Part shown: piece by piece, positions 20,917 through 27,233 of the stretch | How the letters are laid out: each line of letters starts with the position of its first letter | Position numbering within the stretch: the first letter of the stretch is position 1 | Source: Firmicutes bacterium HGW-Firmicutes-14 | Lineage (GTDB): Bacteria; Bacillota; Thermincolia; Thermincolales; UBA2595 | Length of the DNA: 64,000 nucleotides | Direction of reading: 5' to 3' | Assembly: GCA_002840275.1 (NCBI GenBank) | Contig: PHAB01000002.1 | Span: 1-64,000 of the forward strand | Notes under the pieces: generated by a model | Database searches by the model: none | What the model saw: the letters and a program-made list of their open reading frames with translations, nothing else | What the model was told of the DNA's origin: nothing | Position numbers and translations under genes: made by a program

Positions 20917-21524
20917 GGGGGTGTACTGGTTTCGACGGGGGAAGAATGAACACAAGCAGCGAGCCGGGGTCCCACAAGCCCGTTAATACGGTGGAACTTA
21001 AATTAAACAACAACGAAAATTACGCTTTAGCAGCTTAATTGCTGCCTAACCTCTCTGCTTCTGTGCTCTGTGTGAAGTGGATGAGGTCATTTAACAGAGC
21101 TGGCCGATCCCCAATTCTCGGAGGGGTGAGGCGAGATTTATCGAGATAGTGACGTGTAAGCCTGCCGGTGGGCGTGCATTGAGCGAAATCTAAATCACCA
21201 GGCTGCGCTCGGAGAAGCTTGTGTGGGTTCTCCTTCGGACAGGGGTTCGATCAATGGTCGCCCTATCCAGTGATGGATAGGTGATAACCCGGCTTTATCG
21301 GTGAAGGCTCAGCACGTGAAGGTGGTGCTAATACCGAGTGGTATGTGGGGAAACCCAACAGCCGTGTATCGACTCATAGGCTGCCAATTGGGTGGTACTA
21401 GGATGCGGGTGGCAATGAATACAGGAACCTGCATAATACGCCGGGGGACTTGGGAAAAACCAAGTTCAAGATATAGTCAGCGCTTATGTGAAAACATAAG
21501 ATAAGCGTCCCCTCACCTCCACCA
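20917..21524 (+). ncRNA. ssrA: tmRNA, interrupted by a group I intron in its T-loop
   Basis: Rescues stalled ribosomes together with SmpB. The 5' end GGGGGTG (20917-20923) pairs with CACCTCC near the 3' end; the 3' CCA is encoded at 21522-21524. The diagnostic GTACTGGTTTCGACGGGG follows the 5' end. The tag frame around 21000-21038 encodes KLNNNENYALAA then TAA; the resume codon is probably AAC at about 21009. The T-arm reads AGGGG-TTCGAT up to 21251, then is broken by 256 nt (21252-21507), and resumes as T-CCCCT. Removing that insert restores a normal T-stem/loop and leaves a 352-nt tmRNA, the usual size. This is the intact, presumably working copy. Confidence 0.95.
21252..21507 (+). mobile_element. 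Group I self-splicing intron in the tmRNA T-loop (no ORF)
   Basis: It starts after the U of TTCGAT and ends in G before TCCCCT. CGAUC-AAU-GGUCG gives a P1 helix with a U-G pair at the 5' splice site, and the last nucleotide is the omega-G. P2 hairpin CCTATCC/GGATAGG (21262-21281). AAGATATAGTC at 21468-21478 is the typical conserved 3' strand of P7. A GAAA-capped helix CTTATGT/ACATAAG lies near the end. At 256 nt it has no endonuclease gene. Group I introns in tmRNA genes have, to my recollection, been reported before but are rare. Confidence 0.9.
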
Positions 21525-21999
21525 AATTTAACGCGAAACACATTTCGCGATGTGATACTGGAAGCATAAGTTTGCCGTCTTGGCAAACTTATGCTTCCGG
21601 TTTTATGTGGCAAACTTATGGTTCCATTTTCTTATTTCTAAAATGAAGGCCTTAGCTTATTTTAAGTCGAATTGTGCTAGTGTTTGGGGACTAAACTACA
21701 ATACCTTGGTTTTTGTAAACTGCAATATTCGGGTGTGTTTTTTGTTTTATGAAGATTGGCGAACCCCTTGGCAGGTGGGGTATTAAGGTATCACCAAAGA
21801 ATTGCATCAAACATCCTTAAAGCCTCAAGAAAGTGTCCCATTGAGATTTTTCCCTAAAACAGGAGCTACGGAAAAGAGGTTAACATAGTATGCATCATAA
21901 GTCCTGGTATGCGAGATGATGTTATGTTAACAATGTTATGAATTGCCCTGAGTATTTTTAGTAAGTTTATCGGAAGCGAGACATCTGGAGGTGTAGGAT
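21525..21999. other. AT-rich spacer between tmRNA and the kinase-like gene
   Basis: No convincing gene was found. It contains a 6-bp hairpin GCGAAA/TTTCGC (21532-21549), a 17-bp terminator hairpin (21560-21598), a partial repeat of its 3' arm (21607-21623) and an inverted repeat GTTAACATA/TATGTTAAC (21879-21887, 21923-21931) with an inner CATCAT/ATGATG match. The composition differs from the flanking core genes, as expected of acquired DNA. No integrase fragment could be recognised. Confidence 0.6.
21560..21604 (+). terminator. Strong hairpin downstream of tmRNA copy 1
   Basis: A perfect 17-bp stem (21560-21576 with 21582-21598), a 5-nt loop, then GGTTTT. It probably ends the tmRNA precursor. 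Confidence 0.8.
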
Positions 22000-22557
22000 G
22001 TGGTTGAGAACCAGGAGTACAGCGTAACTTTAGATAAATTGGACAGTTATCCTGTATTGGGAAAAGGGGCTTACGGAAAAGTTTATAAACTAGATGAAGG
22101 AACCTGTGTGAAGGTTAACAAAGACATCAAGATTAACAAAAACGAAGTAGAGTTATATAAAAAATACAAGAACTGTCCATTATTTCCAAAGTTTTATGGC
22201 TGCGGTGAAAACTATATTGTCATGGAACTAATTAAAGGGGAATCTTTAGAAAGCTATTTAACTAAAGGAAAGTCTCTAGACAAGAATATATTACAATTGT
22301 TAGTGAAAATGTTTGAAGAAGGGAAAAAGGCGGGTTTACGCCTCAATCCCTATATCAGACATATTATTTTAACTCCTGAAAATTGTATAAAATTAGTCGA
22401 CATTAAAAGCACTATCAGACATAGCAAAAATAAATTAGCATCCGGAAAATCAATTTTATTTCTAAAGGGATTGAATGAATACGGACAAAAACAAGTTTTT
22501 CTGGAATATGTAAAAAACAATCATGAGTGGCTAATTAATCAATGGAACAACGTCTAG
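22000..22557 (+). CDS. Degenerate protein-kinase-like protein, orphan
   Basis: 185 residues from GTG 22000 after CTGGAGGTG. The N-terminal half resembles a small eukaryotic-type protein kinase: glycine loop LGKGAYGKVYKL (about 20-31), VAIK-like CVKV, and hinge VMELIKGESLESYL (about 73-86). The catalytic parts are degenerate: the HRD region is LNPYIRHIIL, and DFG is replaced by LVDIKS. It is short for a kinase, so a pseudokinase or a YrzF-like protein is likely. It is AT-rich and lies alone between two tmRNA copies; its stop codon is 4 nt before homology to tmRNA resumes. Function unknown. Confidence 0.7.
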   Translation: MVENQEYSVTLDKLDSYPVLGKGAYGKVYKLDEGTCVKVNKDIKINKNEVELYKKYKNCPLFPKFYGCGENYIVMELIKGESLESYLTKGKSLDKNILQLLVKMFEEGKKAGLRLNPYIRHIILTPENCIKLVDIKSTIRHSKNKLASGKSILFLKGLNEYGQKQVFLEYVKNNHEWLINQWNNV

Positions 22558-22561
22558 GTCA

Positions 22562-22883
22562 AAATTAAACGCTAATAACGATTACGCTTTAGCAGCTTGT
22601 GTGGGTTCTCTTCCGGACAGGGGTTCGATCAATGGTCGCCCTATCGAGTGATGGGTAGGTGAGAAGGCTCAGCAAGTAAAGGTGGTGCTAATACCGAGTG
22701 GTATGTGGGAAAACCCAACAGCCGTATATCGACTCATAGGCCGCCAATTGGGTGGTACTAGGATGCGGGTGGCAATAAAACAGGAACCTGCATAATACGC
22801 CGGGGGACTTGGGAAAAACCAAGTTCAAGATATAGTCAGCGCTTATGTGAAAACATAAGATAAGCGTCTCCTCACCTCCACCA
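22562..22883 (+). pseudogene. Second, deleted tmRNA copy with group I intron
   Basis: Homology to ssrA starts at the tag region AAATTAAAC and encodes KLNANNDYALAA. The tag end AGCTT is fused directly to GTGTGGGTTCTC, which in the intact gene lies about 180 nt further on. Then come GGACAGGGGTTCGAT, a 237-nt intron (22630-22866), TCTCCTCACCTCCACCA and a terminator. The 5' half of the tRNA-like domain, PK1, the tag stop codon and PK2-PK4 are missing, so it cannot work as a normal tmRNA. The deletion ends share AGCTT, which suggests microhomology recombination. The different tag suggests a diverged source rather than a recent duplication. Confidence 0.85.
22630..22866 (+). mobile_element. Group I intron in the tmRNA relic
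   Basis: It sits at exactly the same T-loop site as the first intron and is nearly identical, with the same start (CAATGGTCG), the same AAGATATAGTC core (22827-22837) and the same GAAA-capped helix. The P2 arm differs by changes that keep pairing (GGGTAGG against CCTATC). About 20 nt after P2 is missing between short GGTGA repeats. The downstream exon changes CCCCT to CTCCT, which still pairs through one G-U. Confidence 0.88.
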
Positions 22884-22892
22884 AAAAATGAT

Positions 22893-22920
22893 CCCGGGGT
22901 TTAAAAGCCCCGGGTTTTTG
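22893..22920 (+). terminator. Terminator after the tmRNA relic
   Basis: A 7-bp GC-only stem CCCGGGG/CCCCGGG (22893-22899, 22908-22914) followed by TTTTT. It lies 9 nt after the CCA and is probably the terminator of the ancestral tmRNA gene. Confidence 0.92.
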
Positions 22921-23099
22921 TTTGGTTTTTAAAAATCTCAAATTTTAGCATGCAAATAGAAGGGAATAGAAAAAATTGGCAGAAGAATTATTATATGGCT
23001 TAAATAGTCTGCACTAAACCTGGTGAAGTCAAATCCATCAAAATATGGGGACGCAAAACCAAGGTATAGCAGCAAAATAAATAAAGGGAGGTTTTTAGT

Positions 23100-24518
23100 T
23101 TGCAGAAATATTTTTTCAAAAAATGCACTTCACTATTGATTGCTTTAACTTTGTTAATCGTCACGGTTTACCCTGTTTATGGGCAGGACAATTCTATTCA
23201 AGTACAACTAAATGGAGAAAATATCCCATTTGATGTGGCACCTCAAATGGTTAATAACCGTGTCATGGTTCCAGTGAGAACAATTTTTGAGAAACTTGGG
23301 GCCAATGTAGATTGGGATGGTCAAACGGGGACTATTACCATAACTAAAGATGGAACTGTTATGAAATTGGTTCTGAACTCCAATAATGCAATAATAACGA
23401 AAAACGGAGTGGAAAGCACACTCCAACTGGATACCGCTCCTATTCTTGTCAACGACAGGACCTTAGTCCCGGTAAGATTTATTTCCGAAGGCCTGGGAAA
23501 ACAAGTTGGATGGGATCAAGCAAACAGGACTGTAGTAATAATTGATTACGACTATTTTGTTAATGCCCTTAAAACCCAGGCTCCAATCTTTTACGAATAT
23601 GCAAGTAATCAATATGACGAAATCAATACAGGAGAGATTGACGGTTCCGCTGATTATTCCTTTAAATATGACCCCGGCATCGACCCCGGTGAAGTTGTTA
23701 GCGGTACGATAAATGCAGATCTTAATGCAAAACTTAATAAAGACAATGGGTCCATGGATGCAGTCATAAAGATAAGTGGTTTGGAAGAGGTTCTCAAAGG
23801 CAGTGGGTTGGAGAACTACGACGAAATTTCTATCAACATCCTCTTTGATAATAACAGCTTCTATATAAAGAGCAATCTGTTTTCGCTATTGGAACAATAC
23901 AATATTCAGGTGGGGGACAAATGGATTAAGGCAGATATCGCTGATCTTGGTATCCCTGATGTTGAAACAATGCAAGACTTAAAGAAAACGCAAAGTACAC
24001 AGTCAATTGAGCAGATCCGTGAATCCCTTGTAAATACTCAGATGGAACTGGATGTTAACTCTTTTAAAGAGGCTCAAACGATATTTAATGCCCTGGTACC
24101 GTTAGTAGATAACAATCACTTTAAATTGACCATCCAGGGAGATATGAAGTTCTATACCTGGAACATTAAAAAACAGGATTTGGTTGATGCTGTACTTAAC
24201 CTTCAAAAGGGTTTAGGAAGCATGGAAAATATGTCATTGGAAGATTTGGCTGAAATGAAAGAATTTATGGACAGTCTTGTATTTGATTTTAATATGGAGG
24301 TTGGGATTAAAAACAATATCATTGTCAGCAGTAAAACCTCTTTAAATACACAAATGGACTTGCCGGATATGGGGCATTTTGAACTGTCTTTAAAAACCAA
24401 TTCCAAAGTATCGAATCCCAACAATGCTTATTTCAAAATTTCGATGCCAAGCCCAAATCAAGTTATAGACTATGAAGATTTGTACGAAGTTCCGGAGGAA
24501 CCCTCAGTTGATTATTAG
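23100..24518 (+). CDS. Exported protein with copper-amine-oxidase-type stalk domain
   Basis: 472 residues from TTG 23100 after AAAGGGAGG. Signal peptide (SLLIALTLLIVTVYPVYG, cleavage near 29). Then a tandem stalk/Cu_amine_oxidN1 domain (about 32-150) with the paired motifs MVPVRTIFEKLGANVDWD and LVPVRFISEGLGKQVGWD. The remaining 320 residues are an acidic, beta-rich region without cysteines that I do not recognise. Stalk domains in Clostridia are thought to attach secreted proteins to the cell surface. It is monocistronic, ending at a strong terminator. Confidence 0.85.
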   Translation: MQKYFFKKCTSLLIALTLLIVTVYPVYGQDNSIQVQLNGENIPFDVAPQMVNNRVMVPVRTIFEKLGANVDWDGQTGTITITKDGTVMKLVLNSNNAIITKNGVESTLQLDTAPILVNDRTLVPVRFISEGLGKQVGWDQANRTVVIIDYDYFVNALKTQAPIFYEYASNQYDEINTGEIDGSADYSFKYDPGIDPGEVVSGTINADLNAKLNKDNGSMDAVIKISGLEEVLKGSGLENYDEISINILFDNNSFYIKSNLFSLLEQYNIQVGDKWIKADIADLGIPDVETMQDLKKTQSTQSIEQIRESLVNTQMELDVNSFKEAQTIFNALVPLVDNNHFKLTIQGDMKFYTWNIKKQDLVDAVLNLQKGLGSMENMSLEDLAEMKEFMDSLVFDFNMEVGIKNNIIVSSKTSLNTQMDLPDMGHFELSLKTNSKVSNPNNAYFKISMPSPNQVIDYEDLYEVPEEPSVDY

Positions 24519-24606
24519 CAGAACTAAAAAATCCATTCAAGCGGGTTCTATATTTACTTCATCCGGAACAATGCTGTCCAAGGCTTATTTGCTTTCCGGG
24601 ATTTTA

Positions 24607-24634
24607 GGCCACCCAAAAAAGGTGGCCTTTTTTG
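24607..24634 (+). terminator. Terminator after the stalk-domain gene
   Basis: A 7-bp stem GGCCACC/GGTGGCC (24607-24613, 24621-24627) and six T. Confidence 0.92.
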
Positions 24635-24754
24635 TTAATCCGGGGGAATGTTTATCTGTACTTTTTCCAGGGTTTTTTACCGCTAGTGTTTTTTTCGGGA
24701 TAAGGGCGTAAGGATATTAAACCTGGAAAATATGATGAAAAAAAATCATTCATC

Positions 24755-24783
24755 TTGACTAAAGATAAAAAATAATCTATAAT
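24755..24783 (+). promoter_or_regulatory. Sigma-A promoter of the HTH/PUA-like gene
   Basis: TTGACT (24755-24760), a 17-nt spacer and TATAAT (24778-24783), 24 nt before the predicted start codon. Confidence 0.85.
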
Positions 24784-24806
24784 CGTAATTGAGGGGGGAT
24801 ATTTTG

Positions 24807-25508
24807 GTGGATATTAGCAAACTAATTGAGGGAATGGAAGAAAGGCTTCAAGCGGTTGAACAGAAACTTGAGCTTTTAACCGAAAATAGGGAAATATACC
24901 TTACTTTAGATGTTGCCGCAAAAGAACTGGGTAAATCGGAGCTAACGATTAGGAGGTGGGTTCAGGAGGGAAAAGTTAACCCCGTACTTACACCAAGAGG
25001 GCGGATGTTATTTACCCTAAGACAGATAAATGAGTTAAGTGATGAGCTTCAGGTCGGCAGTTCTTATGGTTTGAAAATTTTGTATGCGGATTGGCCCAGG
25101 AAAGCCCCGGAGAGGATTGCTTTTCCCAAAAAAAGATATAACATAGCAAAAAGCATGCAACCAGGTATGTTGTGCTTGATCTACCTTGCCCATCCAATTA
25201 AAAGGGTTGTAACTGTAACCGAGATTACAGGGACAATTGAAGAAGGTGCTTTAAAATGGCCTAACCAAGAACAGGAATATCCTCGTTGGCCTTACGTTGT
25301 TCCCCATAAACAGATTGTGGGTTTTAAGGAGGGGCTGACTCTTAAAGAAGCCGGAATAGATTTTAGACCCCGGCCAGGCGATACTTACCTGCAATTGGAC
25401 AAAGAAACATTTGACAGGGTTGTAAACACTCTAAAAGAACAACCGGATTATGACTGGCCTAAATGGCTGGAGATGTATGGCAATTACTGTGATCTTAATC
25501 AACAATAG
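24807..25508 (+). CDS. Helix-turn-helix protein with an EVE/PUA-like C-terminal domain
   Basis: 233 residues from GTG 24807, 8 nt after GAGGGGGG; in-frame TTGs at 24789 and 24804 fit less well. An N-terminal short coiled coil is followed by an excisionase/MerR-type HTH (LDVAAKELGKSELTIRRWVQEGKV, about 34-57). The C-terminal 150 residues, rich in Trp and Pro (MQPGMLCLIYLAH, TEITGTIEEGAL, YPRWPYVV), resemble the EVE/PUA fold that binds modified bases, but this is a pattern judgement only. It could be a modified-DNA-sensing regulator. A GreA-C-like gene follows after 62 nt. Confidence 0.6.
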   Translation: MDISKLIEGMEERLQAVEQKLELLTENREIYLTLDVAAKELGKSELTIRRWVQEGKVNPVLTPRGRMLFTLRQINELSDELQVGSSYGLKILYADWPRKAPERIAFPKKRYNIAKSMQPGMLCLIYLAHPIKRVVTVTEITGTIEEGALKWPNQEQEYPRWPYVVPHKQIVGFKEGLTLKEAGIDFRPRPGDTYLQLDKETFDRVVNTLKEQPDYDWPKWLEMYGNYCDLNQQ

Positions 25509-25570
25509 GAAAATAGAACAAAAACTAAGCAATGATAAATCGGAGTGCCGGTGGAAAAGGGGGGCGCAAA

Positions 25571-26062
25571 ATGCATCACAGAGCAAAAGCGGAAGCCAAT
25601 GCGCGAAACTTTGTCAGATTAAACAGTGTTGTGACGCTTAGATGCCAGAAAACTGTGAATGATGAAATAAAGACGGTTTATGAAACATTTAACATTACGG
25701 ATAATCCGGAAGATGAGAGTGTTCATAACCGTGTAAGTCTGAATAGCAAAATTGGAAAGGCCCTGTGGGGTGGGATTAAGAATCAGAAAGTTTTATTTCA
25801 AGGCTATGATAGTGCTACAATCGTTGAGATAGTAAACGATACCGCTTCCCACAAGGTTAGCAGGGACAGCATTGTGGAAATAGAATTATATAAAGATTAT
25901 GAGTGTATGGACCTGGTTGGAACCAAAGTTCTCGGTTGCCGGGATGATATAAGGGATCGATTCAACAATAAAGAAATTAACAGTATTGTAAAAATATACA
26001 ATGCCAGAGGCAGGCCGGAGTTTGCTAAAATAAGAAAAATTGTATCTCGCAGGGAAGCATAG
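25571..26062 (+). CDS. Small protein with a GreA/GreB C-terminal-like segment
   Basis: 163 residues from ATG 25571 after AAGGGGGG. The part NRVSLNSKIGKALWGGIKNQ (about 60-80) resembles the FKBP-like C-terminal domain of GreA/GreB-type proteins that contact RNA polymerase. The N-terminal coiled coil of true Gre factors is missing, so it would not act as a normal cleavage factor. The last 75 residues are basic and unrecognised. It lies in the same orientation as the HTH/PUA-like gene and ends at a terminator. Function unknown. Confidence 0.5.
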   Translation: MHHRAKAEANARNFVRLNSVVTLRCQKTVNDEIKTVYETFNITDNPEDESVHNRVSLNSKIGKALWGGIKNQKVLFQGYDSATIVEIVNDTASHKVSRDSIVEIELYKDYECMDLVGTKVLGCRDDIRDRFNNKEINSIVKIYNARGRPEFAKIRKIVSRREA

Positions 26063-26118
26063 CGGCACCGCAATCTTGGCGTATTAAATATACGCTTGTG
26101 ATTGCGGCGCCGTTTTTT
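26063..26118 (+). terminator. Terminator after the GreA-C-like gene
   Basis: A long stem starting CGGC-CCGCAATC and closing GATTGCGG-GCCG with an inner GCGTAT/ATACGC helix, followed by six T. Confidence 0.88.
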
Positions 26119-26248
26119 CTTATGAGAGCATGCCTAAATTAAATTCGCCGGTTGGTTGCACTGATTGAACACTTAGGAGGTTTTTTTAATTAAGAAGAAA
26201 TTTGAGACTAAACTGAAAAGCCATGACAATACCTTTAAAGAGCTTTTT

Positions 26249-27193
26249 TTGCGGAATTCGAACAACCCGATATTAACGGCCAAAGACTGGCCGTACCAAG
26301 CAAATACGGTGTTCAATCCAGGAGCGACTAATTTTCACGGTAAATTCCTGGTACTTGCCCGGGTGGAAGACAGACGGGGATTCTCCCACCTTACCAAGGC
26401 CATCAGTGAAGACGGGGTTGGCAACTGGCAAATTGACGGATTGCCGACCCTGGAGTCTGATCCGTACAACCATCCGGAGGAACTATGGGGAATAGAAGAC
26501 CCGCGGATTACCTGGCTCGCAGAATCGGGCAAGTGGGCCATCACCTACACTGCCTATTCTCGTGGAGGTCCGCTGGTGGCCATGGCGCTAACAGACGATT
26601 TTGTACATTTTGAGCGGCTCGGACCGGTTATGCCGCCGGAAGACAAAGATGCCGCGCTTTTTCCGCGCAGGATCAACGGTAAATGGGGACTCATTCACCG
26701 GCCGATTGTTACTAACTACGTGCCGGGAGCACATATCTGGCTCTCATATTCAGACGACCTGGTTCATTGGAGTAACAGCCGGGTATTGATGCACGCCCGC
26801 CGTGGCGGATGGTGGGATGGCGGCAAAATTGGCCTTTGTACTCCTCCCATGGAAACCGCTGAAGGCTGGATTATGCTTTACCACGGGGTGCGCCTGACTT
26901 GCGCCGGGGCCATTTACCGGCTTGGGTTGGCATTGCTTGACCTGGACGACCCTCTTAACGTTTTGCGCCGGAGTGAGGAATGGGTGTTTGGCCCGGCAGA
27001 GTGGTATGAACGGCAGGGAGATGTGGCCGATGTGGTTTTCCCGGGTGGCTGGGTATTGGACGATAAGACCGGAATGCTAAAAATGTACTACGGGGGAGCA
27101 GACACGTGCATTGCTTTGGCTACGGCCTCCATCAGCGACTTGCTGGAGTATCTCCGAAAATGTCCGGAACCGAAGGACGAGACAATTTATTGA
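26249..27193 (+). CDS. GH130-family beta-mannoside phosphorylase/hydrolase
   Basis: Five-bladed beta-propeller enzyme of glycoside hydrolase family 130, acting on beta-mannosides such as mannobiose or mannosylglucose. From TTG 26249 the product is 314 residues and begins at the domain edge (RNSNNPILTAKDWPY). Motifs: FNPGAT, ARVEDRRG, WGIEDPRITWL, FPRRINGKWGLIHRP and YYGGADTCIALA. TTG 26249 has no ribosome site. AGGAGG at 26175-26180 points instead to an in-frame ATT at 26189, which would add 20 residues. It heads a sugar cluster with a GT4 transferase and a phosphohexomutase. Whether it acts as phosphorylase or hydrolase cannot be decided here. Confidence 0.88.
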   Translation: MRNSNNPILTAKDWPYQANTVFNPGATNFHGKFLVLARVEDRRGFSHLTKAISEDGVGNWQIDGLPTLESDPYNHPEELWGIEDPRITWLAESGKWAITYTAYSRGGPLVAMALTDDFVHFERLGPVMPPEDKDAALFPRRINGKWGLIHRPIVTNYVPGAHIWLSYSDDLVHWSNSRVLMHARRGGWWDGGKIGLCTPPMETAEGWIMLYHGVRLTCAGAIYRLGLALLDLDDPLNVLRRSEEWVFGPAEWYERQGDVADVVFPGGWVLDDKTGMLKMYYGGADTCIALATASISDLLEYLRKCPEPKDETIY

Positions 27194-27233
27194 TAAAATC
27201 TGCTTTTAAACAGTTTGAAAAAGGAGGAAGCCA

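Noticed and set aside
21580-21786. 68-codon plus-strand ORF after the tmRNA
   Set aside because: It begins inside the terminator hairpin, has no ribosome site, and its protein shows no family or sensible composition.
22562-22883. Second functional tmRNA or two-piece tmRNA
   Set aside because: It lacks the 5' acceptor strand, D-loop, PK1, the tag stop codon and PK2-PK4, and has no promoter of its own.
24472-24711. 79-codon plus-strand ORF
   Set aside because: Overlaps the end of the stalk-domain gene in another frame and reads through its terminator.
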